Of a stretch of 55,251 nucleotides of DNA, positions 1 to 8,266 are shown in pieces. The position numbers were made by a program, and so were the translations under genes. The stretch lies in the NCBI RefSeq assembly GCF_000214495.1, contig NZ_AFIJ01000035.1, forward strand, positions 1 through 55,251. Direction: 5' to 3'. Below the pieces are notes generated by a model, which did not search any database, was not told the origin of the DNA, and saw nothing but the letters and a program-made list of their open reading frames with translations. Origin of the DNA: Megasphaera lornae. Its GTDB lineage: Bacteria > Bacillota > Negativicutes > Veillonellales > Megasphaeraceae. Each line of letters begins with the position of its first letter. Position 1 is the first letter of the stretch.

Positions 1-49
1 TTTGAGAAAATCCGTGACGCTTTACGCCGTCTCAAGTGAAAGCTTGTTT

Positions 50-78
50 ATTTTATCGTAAAATACATGTTTTGTCAA
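50..78 (-). promoter_or_regulatory. Promoter for a gene beyond the left edge
   Basis: On the minus strand a TTGACA box (plus positions 73-78) and a TAAAAT box (50-55) are separated by exactly 17 bases. It lies after the terminator of the folate/two-component operon, so it should drive a leftward gene outside the window. The first about 40 bases would be its transcribed leader. They contain a short inverted repeat (TTGAGA at about 3-8 and TCTCAA at 30-35), but too little is visible to name a leader element. Confidence 0.6.
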
Positions 79-130
79 GACAGCCTTCCTAATACGCCCT
101 TTTCTCTCTCCATTATCCCCCTGAACCCAC

Positions 131-167
131 AAAAATAAAGCATCCTGCCGCTTGCAACATGCTTTAT
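131..167 (-). terminator. Rho-independent terminator of the folate/two-component operon
   Basis: A perfect 9-bp inverted repeat (ATAAAGCAT at 135-143 and ATGCTTTAT at 159-167) is followed on the minus strand by a run of T. It sits just after the stop codon of the histidine kinase at 176. Confidence 0.65.
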
Positions 168-175
168 GTTTCTTT

Positions 176-991
176 TTATTCATTTTTTACAGGCAATTCT
201 TTTTCCCGGTCACTGACCGTAAACCAAAATGTTACCCCGTCCGCTTCATTATATACCCCGTATGCTTCACCGTGCAGAGTAACCAAGCTTGAGACAATGC
301 CCAAACCCAACCCGTGCCCGCCGAAGGTACGGTCTGTCGGTTGTCCCGAACTCCCTTTATAAAACGCATTCCAAATTAACGTTTGTTCTTTTTCCGGAAT
401 CCGAATCCCCTGATTATATACACGAATGCAGTATCCCCCCTCTTTAGGAAGAATAGAAATCCGTATTTTTCTGCCTTGCGGAGTGTAATCAACAGCATTA
501 CTGATAAGATTGGTTAAAATAACATCAATCCGTGCGGGATCTCCAAAAATAAGTATATCTTTCGGGATTTCCCAGGTAATGCACAATTCTTTTTGTACTA
601 TAATCCGGGAAAACCGTTCCTTCATTTCATCAATTAATGCCGAAAAGTCAAATAACACCGGCTGTAGCTGCAAAGTGCCCATTTCCAAGCGGGATACATC
701 CAGTAAATCTTTTACAAAAATTCCCATTTTCCGCGCTTCGCTTTGAATAATCCGGCAATACCGGCGTTGCGTTTCCTCATCAATCGTAAGACTTTCCAAC
801 CCTTCCGCATAGCCTTGAATAATAGCTAAGGGAGTTTTTAATTCATGCGACACGGCAAAAAGAAACTGTTGTCGCATCGTTTCCATTTCTTTGGTACGCC
901 GCAACTCCGCTTGCAGTTGCCGATTAGCCGCATTTTTTGCCGCCAACGCCGCATGCAGCTGCGCGGATAAAGCATCTGAACGCTTTCCCAA
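176..991 (-). CDS. Sensor-less histidine kinase (truncated HK)
   Basis: Kinase core of a two-component system, 271 residues. After a short charged coiled-coil-like stretch (about 1-40) comes a HisKA domain with the phospho-accepting His in the motif VSHELKTPL. A HATPase domain follows, with an N box (TNLISNAVDYTP) and a glycine-rich lid (GGHGLGLGIV). No membrane segment, sensor or HAMP region is visible, whereas OmpR-partner kinases normally have them. The start is a TTG with an AAGGAAG site 7 bases upstream, and an in-frame stop lies shortly before it. Between the regulator stop (1089) and this TTG there is an ATGATG overlapping the regulator stop, opening a 19-codon basic reading frame. That looks like the original kinase N-terminus, so an internal deletion is likely. 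It may work as a soluble kinase or be dead; the partner is surely the regulator upstream. Confidence 0.8.
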   Translation of the reverse strand: MGKRSDALSAQLHAALAAKNAANRQLQAELRRTKEMETMRQQFLFAVSHELKTPLAIIQGYAEGLESLTIDEETQRRYCRIIQSEARKMGIFVKDLLDVSRLEMGTLQLQPVLFDFSALIDEMKERFSRIIVQKELCITWEIPKDILIFGDPARIDVILTNLISNAVDYTPQGRKIRISILPKEGGYCIRVYNQGIRIPEKEQTLIWNAFYKGSSGQPTDRTFGGHGLGLGIVSSLVTLHGEAYGVYNEADGVTFWFTVSDREKELPVKNE

Positions 992-1088
992 TTCGCCGCT
1001 TCCTTTCTTGTATTAAATCCGCTCCCCAATTCTCACACAGGCCGTGCAAACAACCTGCCGCCTCTCCGCTTCCGCAACGATGCCGCCA

Positions 1089-1748
1089 TCATCGGGCATC
1101 ATACCGATACCCGTAGCCGCGCACTGTTTGAATATACTCCCCTTTTATGCCCAACTTAATGCGTAAACGGTTAATATGCGTATCTACTGTACGCAAATCG
1201 CCATAGTAGTCATAATTCCATACTTGATTTAAAATTTGTCTGCGACTTAACGCTTTTCCCGTATTGCTCATTAAATAATTCAGCAATTTATATTCCGTCG
1301 GACTGAGGTCGACATTTTTTCCGTCCAATACGACTTGTCGGGCATCCTTATCCAGGCATACCCCACAGGCTTCCCCCTCTGCCGCATGCTTGGAACGCCG
1401 AAACACGGCTTTTATTTTCGCTACTAAAATTTTAGGGCTGAACGGTTTCGTTACATATTCGTCCACACCCAAATCATACGCAAACAATTGGTCGATTTCT
1501 TCGCCCTTGGCGGTCAACATAATGATGGGAACCGCAGATTCTCTGCGAATTTCTCTGCATACGGTCCAACCGTCATAACCGGGCATCATCACATCCAGCA
1601 AAATTAAATCGGGATGATATTGTTCATATGCCGCCAACGCGGCTTTGCCATCCGCCGCTTCCATAAGCTCATACCCTTCGGGAAGCAAAAAATCATGTAC
1701 TAATCGACGCATCAGTTGTTCATCATCCGCAATTAAAATTTTTTCCAT
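1089..1748 (-). CDS. OmpR/PhoB-family response regulator
   Basis: DNA-binding response regulator of 219 residues. The receiver domain (about 1-120) has the acidic pocket ADDE, the phosphorylated Asp in LILLDVMMPGYDG and the conserved Lys in VTKPFSP. The C-terminal winged helix (about 130-217) has the typical LSPTEYKLLNYL and TVRGYGYRY motifs. The start overlaps the end of folK by 16 bases, so it is translationally coupled to the folate operon, an unusual place for a two-component system. The target genes cannot be read from the sequence. Confidence 0.93.
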   Translation of the reverse strand: MEKILIADDEQLMRRLVHDFLLPEGYELMEAADGKAALAAYEQYHPDLILLDVMMPGYDGWTVCREIRRESAVPIIMLTAKGEEIDQLFAYDLGVDEYVTKPFSPKILVAKIKAVFRRSKHAAEGEACGVCLDKDARQVVLDGKNVDLSPTEYKLLNYLMSNTGKALSRRQILNQVWNYDYYGDLRTVDTHINRLRIKLGIKGEYIQTVRGYGYRYDAR

Positions 1749-2236
1749 GTATTCCCCTTTCTATACCTTCGTACTTGTTGTCCCTCTTGGCTTACCCGAT
1801 GTATCCACCGATCTATTGATTTTCCATAAAAACACAAATTCGGCGCAATTTCTTGCAACGGCACCAACACAAACGCCCGTTGTGTTAAATACGGGTGGGG
1901 TAATTGCAAGTTGACAGTATGACATTCTTCATCCGGACTGTACACTAAATCCAAATCAATCGTACGTGCCCCCCATTTTTCATGTCGTTGTCTTCCCAAC
2001 CGTCGTTCAATATCCATACAGACCGCAAGTAATGCCGCCCCGTCCCGCTCCGTTCGAAGTGCCAACGCGGCGTTGAGAAAATCCGGTTGATCTGTTTTTC
2101 CCCACGGCACCGTTTCATATAATGAAGAAAGAGCCGTTATATCACACGCCGCCCGACGCAACAAAGATACGGCCTGTACCAGGGTTTCTTCCCGTTCTCC
2201 CAAATTGGCGCCTAAGCTGAGATAAAATCTATTCAT
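1733..2236 (-). CDS. folK: 6-hydroxymethyl-7,8-dihydropterin pyrophosphokinase
   Basis: HPPK of 167 residues. It transfers pyrophosphate from ATP to 6-hydroxymethyl-dihydropterin, the step before dihydropteroate synthase. Visible family motifs are the N-terminal YLSLGANLG, the pterin-site SSLYETVPWG, PDFLNAA, and the metal/ATP segment GARTIDLDLV followed by LPHP. Length is normal for the family. The start overlaps the folB stop by 8 bases, and the end overlaps the regulator start, all within one minus-strand operon. Confidence 0.96.
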   Translation of the reverse strand: MNRFYLSLGANLGEREETLVQAVSLLRRAACDITALSSLYETVPWGKTDQPDFLNAALALRTERDGAALLAVCMDIERRLGRQRHEKWGARTIDLDLVYSPDEECHTVNLQLPHPYLTQRAFVLVPLQEIAPNLCFYGKSIDRWIHRVSQEGQQVRRYRKGNTWKKF

Positions 2237-2591
2237 GCCGTCCCCGTTCTATAGTGACCGCTACATCACCCACTAAACCGCCCATAGGAGCCTGCGGTTT
2301 ATGAACGGTTACACATACTTTTTCCACCGGAAAAACGGACAATATTTTCTCACTTACCGTTTCCGCCAGGGCTTCGATTAAATGATACGAAGTATTCGTC
2401 ATGATCTGCCGAAGCAGCGCATACACTTTACTATAATCAATCGTGGCGGCCAAATCATCCGTTTTGCCGGCAGTCCGTAACGAACAATACAATTTCAGAT
2501 CCACATAAAACGGCTGTCCATTGCGTTGTTCCTCTTCCAAACAGCCGTGATATCCCCAAAAAGCCATGTTTGTCAATTGTATACAATCCAT
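2229..2591 (-). CDS. folB: Dihydroneopterin aldolase
   Basis: FolB converts 7,8-dihydroneopterin to 6-hydroxymethyl-dihydropterin and glycolaldehyde. The 120-residue protein has the family pattern: FWGYHGCLEEEQRNGQPF near the N-terminus, ATIDYSKVY, LIEALAETV and the C-terminal VTVHKPQAPM with the catalytic Lys. I chose the ATG at 2591 because it overlaps the folP stop as TAATG and opens directly into the family's N-terminal strand; the reading frame is open further upstream. It lies between folP and folK. Confidence 0.95.
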   Translation of the reverse strand: MDCIQLTNMAFWGYHGCLEEEQRNGQPFYVDLKLYCSLRTAGKTDDLAATIDYSKVYALLRQIMTNTSYHLIEALAETVSEKILSVFPVEKVCVTVHKPQAPMGGLVGDVAVTIERGRHE

Positions 2592-3436
2592 TATTCCTGT
2601 CTCCTTAACGCTGCCGCCATACGACACATCCGCGCCGCCGGTCGTACATCATGTACACGCAAAATAGCCGCCCCGGCCAAGACCCCCGCGACACAGACGG
2701 CCCCCGTACCTTCCATCCGTTCCTGTACGGGCAAATCCAACACGGCACCGATAAACCGCTTGCGGGAAGGTCCTAACAACAAGGGATACGGTAACCGGGT
2801 AAACGTTTCCAAATGTTGCATAATGTATAAGTTTTGTTCCGTAGTTTTGCCGAATAATCCCAAGCCGGGATCGGTAATGATACAGGACTCATCTATTCCG
2901 GCGTGCGCCGCAATCGCCATGGTGCGCGTAAAAAAATGCTGCATATCCGACAGCAAATCCCGATATACCGTCGTTTCCTGATTATGCATCACAATAATCG
3001 GAACGTTATACGCCGCGGCTACCGCCGCCATTTCTCCCGGTTCCCGCATATATTGTAAGCCCCAAATATCATTCAATATATGCGCCCCTGCCGCCATCGC
3101 ATAGGCTGCCGTTTTCGCCTTGTACGTATCGACGGATATCGGTACGGTCGTATGTTGCAACAGCAGGGGTAAAATCTTTTCTAAGCGGGAAATCTCCTCT
3201 TCCTCGCCCAAGGCCGTACAGCCCGGACGCGTCGATTCGGCACCGACATCAATAATATCCGCGCCGTCGGCAATCATTTGCCGCATATGTTGTAACGCCC
3301 GTTCCGGCGTATTCCAACAGCCGCCGTCGGAAAACGAATCGGCCGTAATATTAAGAATGCCCATAATCAGCGGCCGTTCTCCGATGGTCAACGTTTTTCC
3401 GTCCGCCCATGTATACCTGCGTTTTTCAAAGTGCAT
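2591..3436 (-). CDS. folP: Dihydropteroate synthase
   Basis: FolP joins 6-hydroxymethyl-dihydropterin pyrophosphate and p-aminobenzoate; it is the target of sulfonamides. The 281-residue TIM barrel shows all hallmark loops: GILNITADSFSDGG, DVGAESTRPG, ISVDTYKA, HILNDIWG, IITDPGLGLFGKT and LLLGPSRKRFIG. Length is typical. The start overlaps folE by 11 bases and the stop shares one base with folB, so translation is coupled across the operon. Confidence 0.97.
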   Translation of the reverse strand: MHFEKRRYTWADGKTLTIGERPLIMGILNITADSFSDGGCWNTPERALQHMRQMIADGADIIDVGAESTRPGCTALGEEEEISRLEKILPLLLQHTTVPISVDTYKAKTAAYAMAAGAHILNDIWGLQYMREPGEMAAVAAAYNVPIIVMHNQETTVYRDLLSDMQHFFTRTMAIAAHAGIDESCIITDPGLGLFGKTTEQNLYIMQHLETFTRLPYPLLLGPSRKRFIGAVLDLPVQERMEGTGAVCVAGVLAGAAILRVHDVRPAARMCRMAAALRRQE

Positions 3437-4025
3437 TCGTTGTATCCTCCATTAACAATTTCCATGCCTGCTCATACGCAGCATTGCCGTTCACTATATT
3501 TCCGGCCGTTGCCGCCGTAACAATATCCGTATCCCCGGCCGCCGCCTGCAACATGGTCATACACAATTGTTTGGCCTTTACAATCACTAGTACCCCCGCC
3601 GGTTGCAAGCCGCGATACACCGACCGGCAAATATCTTCCGTAAGTCGTTCTTGCAATTGCGGCCGTTCGGCTAAAATCGTAACCGCCCGAATAAAATGCC
3701 CAAACCCGGCCACCTTGCCATGTTGCGGATAATACGCTATATGTACGGTGCCGAAGAAAGGCAACAAATGATGTTCACAGAGAGAGTGAAAACGAATATT
3801 TCGTACGGCTACCAATCCGTCCGTCCCGGTCTGTATGGGATGTCCCCATTCTTTGTCCGGATCTTCCCGCAGTCCCGAAAAAAATTGTGTAAACGCTGCC
3901 GTTACCCGTTGCGGAGTTTTTTCCATCCCCAAGGCCTGTAAATCCAATCCCAATGCCTGTAAAAATGTCCGCATAGATTGAACCGCCTGCTCCTGCTGTT
4001 CCTGTGTTTGTAACTCGTATGCCAT
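3426..4025 (-). CDS. folE: GTP cyclohydrolase I family protein with altered active site
   Basis: By position this supplies dihydroneopterin triphosphate to the folB/P/K genes. The 199-residue protein aligns to FolE throughout. It keeps the zinc/active-site segment SLCEHHLLPF, the HIAYYP strand, PQLQERLT and the zinc Cys in QLCM. Several normally invariant positions differ: the GLSK loop reads GFGH (Ser to Gly, Lys to His), the catalytic His two residues before the zinc Cys is Gln, and the Arg-Gly after it is Leu-Gln. In E. coli numbering, from memory, these are S135, K136, H179 and R185. The gene sits directly before folP. It may be a divergent but working enzyme, or a changed one. Confidence 0.85.
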   Translation of the reverse strand: MAYELQTQEQQEQAVQSMRTFLQALGLDLQALGMEKTPQRVTAAFTQFFSGLREDPDKEWGHPIQTGTDGLVAVRNIRFHSLCEHHLLPFFGTVHIAYYPQHGKVAGFGHFIRAVTILAERPQLQERLTEDICRSVYRGLQPAGVLVIVKAKQLCMTMLQAAAGDTDIVTAATAGNIVNGNAAYEQAWKLLMEDTTNAL

Positions 4026-4043
4026 ACTTTGCCAATTTCCTCT

Positions 4044-4442
4044 CTACATAGCCAAGCGATAATACGCTGAAATAAAAATGATGCCTCCTAAAATAATACA
4101 AAACGCATTGGCATACTGCCGCCACGTCGCCTGTTCGGCATATAAATAAAATTCATCGTAATTTTGCGGATTATACTGCAAACTTACAATATCCCCCACT
4201 TGTATATGCCATTGACTGTCGCCCCATCTGTATTGCTTTCGCTGTACTTTACCGTCCCGGTCCCGATACGAAATAACGGGAAAATAAAGCGGCCGTCCCT
4301 TTTGCGGCGGGCAGACAAACGCTTCCACTACCCCTTCCGTACGTACCGTACAGCGACGAATGAACGCCTGCAGCGCGTACCCGTGATAAACTCCGAAACC
4401 GATTAAAAAAATTCCTATAACGGCGGGAACATAATATAACAA
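4044..4442 (-). CDS. DUF3592-type membrane protein
   Basis: A 132-residue protein with one hydrophobic segment at each end (about 3-22 and 108-128). Between them is a beta-rich middle with a YFPVISYRDRDGK-like strand and VGDIVSLQYNP, the layout of DUF3592 proteins. Function is unknown. The start is a TTG at 4442, chosen because a GGAGG site lies 8 bases upstream; a nearby ATG is in another frame. It lies between the ECF S component and folE in the same transcript, which may be chance operon membership. Confidence 0.7.
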   Translation of the reverse strand: MLYYVPAVIGIFLIGFGVYHGYALQAFIRRCTVRTEGVVEAFVCPPQKGRPLYFPVISYRDRDGKVQRKQYRWGDSQWHIQVGDIVSLQYNPQNYDEFYLYAEQATWRQYANAFCIILGGIIFISAYYRLAM

Positions 4443-4458
4443 ACTTCCATCCTCCTAT

Positions 4459-4974
4459 CTATCGGTCAACTTTTTTCAAACGTTGACTGACAGCATATCC
4501 GACAACCAATCCGATAATGCCCGTAACAATTTGCGGCCAACTCATGGCAAATAAAATCATATGCGTAATTTTAGGCGGTACCTGCACTAACGCAAACAAT
4601 AAAGAAAAACCGCCGAATAAAACAATGGCTTTTAAAAAAGCCGCAATGTACAATTTCCGTAATCCGTATTGTTGCAATGCCCAAATAAAGACGACGTATA
4701 CCAAGTTTCCCACCGCTACGACCGGAATAAAAAACGGTAACGGCAGCATTCCTTCCAAATACGCAAAAACGGGTGCCGCAACAGCTATCACACTGCCGGC
4801 TTTCAGATCGGTCCGCAGTACGGCAATAACCAGGCAGGCATTGACCAGCGAACCGATAAAAAACAAACTGATTTGCGGCGGTACAGGTATTACCAACCGC
4901 AGTCCTTGTAGTAATAACGTAACGGCAAGCAAAAGTGCCGTACGCGTAATTTTTTGAATAACCGAATGTGCCAT
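4459..4974 (-). CDS. ECF transporter substrate-binding (S) component, substrate unknown
   Basis: A small polytopic membrane protein of 171 residues with about five to six hydrophobic helices. The N-terminal TALLLAVTLLLQGLRL resembles the helix that contacts the T subunit in S components of energy-coupling-factor vitamin transporters. Another family-like stretch is FFIGSLVNACLVIAV. No T or ATPase subunits lie nearby, as is usual for group II ECF systems that share one module. It heads the folate operon, so a folate or pterin precursor is a reasonable but unproven guess. Confidence 0.75.
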   Translation of the reverse strand: MAHSVIQKITRTALLLAVTLLLQGLRLVIPVPPQISLFFIGSLVNACLVIAVLRTDLKAGSVIAVAAPVFAYLEGMLPLPFFIPVVAVGNLVYVVFIWALQQYGLRKLYIAAFLKAIVLFGGFSLLFALVQVPPKITHMILFAMSWPQIVTGIIGLVVGYAVSQRLKKVDR

Positions 4975-5100
4975 CGTTCCCCTCCCCGAATGTTCTGTTT
5001 TTCCTCATAAAATTTGGTATAATAAAGACATTGCCGCCGACCGAAGTTTTCCCTTCGGATCCGGACAGTCTATATCTTATTGTATAGTTAGAGGTGCGAA

Positions 5101-6204
5101 ATGTCAAAGAGATTCGTTCATTCCATTAATTATTTGCGCGGTTTGTGTATGCTGGGGGTCATTGCGATTCATATCGGCTCCGTCGCCTTAACCAATCCGA
5201 CCCCCAACTTGGGGCTTATTGCCGTTCTGGAAATTTTATCCCGCTTTTCCGTCCCCGCCTTTTTCTTCCTTTCCGCCTTCGGCCTGTTTTATAAATACCC
5301 CTTACAGGGTCCTTTTTCCTATACGACATATTTAAAACGTCGCTTAAAAACCGTGTTCATTCCCTATCTTTTTTGGTCTTTATTTTATCTGTGCTATATG
5401 TCGGTCGCCGAGCACTCCTACACCCTGTTCCGGCCTCTTACATTAGGTAAAACCCTGCTCTTCGGACTGAGCATGTACCATATTTATTTTTTAGTAATCC
5501 TTTTATGGTTTTATCTTCTCATGCCCCTTTGGCGCTATCTTCTCAAAAAAACCGACCGACATGCCTCTATTTTCTTTCCCCTTTTATTCATAGGAAATGT
5601 CATTTTCAACTATTATTCTTCGTATGTTTGGATTGCCCCGCCGACCTCTTTGTGGCACGATCTCTTTGTCTACAGACTGAATTATCTTGTCCTTCATTAT
5701 ATTTTCATCTTTTTCTTCGGCGCCTTTACAGCAGAACATTTTCCGGCCGTTATAGCATGGATGAAAAACCATGCGGTCTTCCTCTATCTCTTTCAGGGAG
5801 CGGCCGTACTCGCCATGCTGGGTTCCTATGCGGGCGTCATGCATTATTGGCAATACAGTGCCTTATCCGCCGTTTTTACCATTCATCAGCTCAGCCCGAT
5901 AGGCATGATCTATACCGTATCCACGTTACTGTTCTTTTTATACCAGTGGGAATGCCGGTCCCTTTCGCCGGTATGCCAGCGCCTTTTTACGCTACTCGGC
6001 AATGTTTCTTATCCGATGTATTTAGTACACCCCGTATGGTTAAGTATAGGAGCGGCCTACTTACATCATCGTCACCTTGTTCCCGATGCGGCCTATATAC
6101 TGTGTCTATATCTTTTTGTAACACTGACGTCCTTACTATATTCGCTACTCATACAAAAAATCTCCTTACCGTCTTGGTTGCAAATTTGCTTAGGTATAAA
6201 ATAA
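5101..6204 (+). CDS. Membrane-bound acyltransferase (acyltransferase 3 family)
   Basis: An integral membrane protein of 367 residues with about ten hydrophobic helices. The N-terminal segment INYLRGLCMLGVIAIHIG carries the Arg and His typical of the OafA/WecH O-acyltransferase family. FSVPAFFFLSAFGLFY and the C-terminal YPMYLVHPVW segment also fit. Such enzymes acylate cell-surface polysaccharides or lipids; the substrate is not predictable. It is the only plus-strand gene in the left 14 kb and is transcribed away from the folate operon. A TATAAT-like box at 5018-5023 lies upstream with no good -35 box. A small CCGAAG/CTTCGG hairpin is in the leader at about 5040-5056. Confidence 0.85.
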   Translation: MSKRFVHSINYLRGLCMLGVIAIHIGSVALTNPTPNLGLIAVLEILSRFSVPAFFFLSAFGLFYKYPLQGPFSYTTYLKRRLKTVFIPYLFWSLFYLCYMSVAEHSYTLFRPLTLGKTLLFGLSMYHIYFLVILLWFYLLMPLWRYLLKKTDRHASIFFPLLFIGNVIFNYYSSYVWIAPPTSLWHDLFVYRLNYLVLHYIFIFFFGAFTAEHFPAVIAWMKNHAVFLYLFQGAAVLAMLGSYAGVMHYWQYSALSAVFTIHQLSPIGMIYTVSTLLFFLYQWECRSLSPVCQRLFTLLGNVSYPMYLVHPVWLSIGAAYLHHRHLVPDAAYILCLYLFVTLTSLLYSLLIQKISLPSWLQICLGIK

Positions 6205-6235
6205 TCTCCGTCCGACCGAACCGTTTTTCGCACCG

Positions 6236-6281
6236 AAAGAACGCCCCCTGCGGCGGCTCAAACCGCAGGAGGCGTTCTTTT
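6236..6281. terminator. Strong bidirectional terminator
   Basis: A long GC-rich stem (AAAGAACGCC and CCTGCGG on the left, CCGCAGG and GGCGTTCTTTT on the right, with one offset base on each side) is flanked by A and T runs. It lies between the convergent acyltransferase and crotonase genes, so it can serve both. Confidence 0.85.
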
Positions 6282-6315
6282 CATAATAAGTATATAGAGG
6301 AGTGTCTATACGATT

Positions 6316-7098
6316 TTATTTTCCTTGGAAATCAGCTTTTCTTTTTTCAATAAAAGCACTCATGCCTTCTTTTTGATCTACCGTAGCAAAGCAAAGACCG
6401 AATACTTCCGCTTCATAGGCAATACCGGTAACAACGTCACAATTAATACCGCGATTGACGGCCGCCTTACAAAGCTGTACCGCAACAGGCGCATTTTTCG
6501 CTATTTTTTTCGCCAATCCCTGAACCGCCGACATTAATTCCCCTTGCGGCAACACTTTATTGACCAATCCCAAACGCAATGCTTCCTGTGCATCAATAAT
6601 GCCGCCCGTATACAATAATTCCTTAGCGGCACCTCGTCCGATAACCCGCGGCAAACGCTGGGTTCCGCCGAAGCCCGGCGTAATGCCCAAACCGACTTCC
6701 GGTTGTCCGAATTTGGCCGTTTCCGCAGCGTACCGAATGTCGCAGGCGCATGCCAATTCACAACCGCCACCGAGGCAAAAGCCGTTAACAGCGGCAATAA
6801 CCGGTTGAGGCATATTTTCAATCAAAGTAAATGTATCTTGCCCGATTTGTCCGAAAGCTCGTCCTTCTACAGCATTTTTCGTCGACATTTCCTTAATGTC
6901 CGCGCCGGCAACAAAAGATTTTTCGCCGTCTCCGGTGATGATAACGACCTTAACTGTCGTATCGGCGGAGATTTTTTTTACGACATCATTTAATTCTTGT
7001 ACCGTTTCCGCATTCAACGCATTCAATGCTTGCGGACGATGAATAGTAATCGTCGCAATACTGTTTTCTACTGTGCAAAGAATATTTTTATAATCCAT
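6316..7098 (-). CDS. crt: Enoyl-CoA hydratase / 3-hydroxybutyryl-CoA dehydratase (crotonase)
   Basis: Crotonase-fold enzyme of 260 residues, likely dehydrating 3-hydroxybutyryl-CoA to crotonyl-CoA. The oxyanion-hole segments FVAGADIKEM and GFCLGGGCELA are present, and the catalytic Glu pair is supplied by the latter and by GQPEVGLGITPGFGGTQRL. Length is typical. It lies 63 bases after hbd on the same strand, which supports a role in the butyrate (or reverse beta-oxidation) pathway. Thiolase and butyryl-CoA dehydrogenase are not in the window. Confidence 0.93.
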   Translation of the reverse strand: MDYKNILCTVENSIATITIHRPQALNALNAETVQELNDVVKKISADTTVKVVIITGDGEKSFVAGADIKEMSTKNAVEGRAFGQIGQDTFTLIENMPQPVIAAVNGFCLGGGCELACACDIRYAAETAKFGQPEVGLGITPGFGGTQRLPRVIGRGAAKELLYTGGIIDAQEALRLGLVNKVLPQGELMSAVQGLAKKIAKNAPVAVQLCKAAVNRGINCDVVTGIAYEAEVFGLCFATVDQKEGMSAFIEKRKADFQGK

Positions 7099-7161
7099 CC
7101 GTGAAGCCTCCTATATCCTATGTATTCTGCCGCTGAAGAAATCCCCCATACGTGCAGTCTC

Positions 7162-8022
7162 TTATTTGCTGTAATCGTAGAAGCCTTTGCCCGTCTTACG
7201 GCCTAAATACCCGGCATTGACATATTTCTTTAACAACGGGCAAGGACGATATTTGGGATCGCCGAACCCTTCATATAACACTTCCATAATGTGCAGTACA
7301 ACATCATTCCCGATAAGGTCGCATAATGCCAAAGGTCCCATCGGATGATTGAATCCCAATTTGCAAACCGCATCAATATCTTCTACCGATGCCACGCCGT
7401 CCATCAACGCCTGAATGGCTTCATTCAACATGGGAATAACAATACGGTTGCCGGCGAATCCCGGGAAATCGGAAACTTTAACCGGCGTTTTTCCCAATTC
7501 TGTTGCGCATTCGGCAATCTTTTCATAGGTTTCGGGAGACGTAGCGATACCGTTAATAATTTCCAATAATTTCATTACCGGTGCGGGATTGAAGAAATGC
7601 ATGCCGATGACTTGTCCCGGACGTTTTGTAGCGGCCCCGATCTGCGTAATGGCCAAAGAAGAAGTATTGCTGGCAAGAATGGCATGTGCCGGGCAAAGTT
7701 CATCCAATTCTTGGAAAATTGCCGTTTTAATTTTCAAGTTTTCTACCGCCGCTTCCACCACGAGATCCACGTCTTTCATGTTGTCGGCCGTCCGTGTCAC
7801 AAACCCGTCAATGCGCCCCATCGTCGCATCTTTGTCGGCCTGCGTCATTTTTCCTTTTTCCACCATTTTGCCCAAAGACTTATCAATCTTACCCTTGCCG
7901 GCGGCAATAAATTCATCTTTAATATCATTCAAGATGACTTGGCATCCGTGTGTAGCAAATACTTGCGCAATACCCGAGCCCATTGTACCTGCACCGATAA
8001 CCATTACTTTTTTACAAAACAT
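7162..8022 (-). CDS. hbd: 3-hydroxybutyryl-CoA dehydrogenase
   Basis: NAD(P)-dependent reduction of acetoacetyl-CoA to 3-hydroxybutyryl-CoA, 286 residues. The N-terminal Rossmann motif is [16 protein letters not shown]. The catalytic His lies in [16 protein letters not shown], and the C-terminal domain has the family's [13 protein letters not shown] and [13 protein letters not shown] chose the ATG at 8022 because AAGGAGG lies 8 bases upstream and the family begins there; the open frame extends to 8058. Crotonase follows downstream. The 240 bases upstream are very AT-rich and carry no gene. Confidence 0.95.
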   Translation of the reverse strand: MFCKKVMVIGAGTMGSGIAQVFATHGCQVILNDIKDEFIAAGKGKIDKSLGKMVEKGKMTQADKDATMGRIDGFVTRTADNMKDVDLVVEAAVENLKIKTAIFQELDELCPAHAILASNTSSLAITQIGAATKRPGQVIGMHFFNPAPVMKLLEIINGIATSPETYEKIAECATELGKTPVKVSDFPGFAGNRIVIPMLNEAIQALMDGVASVEDIDAVCKLGFNHPMGPLALCDLIGNDVVLHIMEVLYEGFGDPKYRPCPLLKKYVNAGYLGRKTGKGFYDYSK

Positions 8023-8266
8023 AGTAATTCCTCCTTTTAGTCGCGTGATTTTTTTCACTTTTTCAAGTAAAAAAAATTATGCGTTCTTACTATTTTTAAG
8101 ATGCACTGCTTACATTTATAAGTATACCGGTTTTTATTAAAAAATCTACTTAAAAATTTCATTTTTTTATAATTTATCACTAATATTCTATGCTTTTTTG
8201 CCATAATTCCGACAGTCAAGTTCTTTTTTATCATACTTTAATGCAAATTTATCCTTATACTATGTT

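Noticed and set aside
838-1029. Short frame overlapping the kinase start, considered as a frameshifted N-terminus
   Set aside because: It has no membrane segment or sensor-like sequence and only repeats the kinase codons in another frame; deletion explains the locus better than a simple frameshift.
5505-6353. 282-residue plus-strand open frame overlapping the acyltransferase
   Set aside because: Shadow frame: it overlaps a gene with clear family motifs, is rich in Cys/Arg/Ser as expected for a shifted frame, and runs through the terminator.
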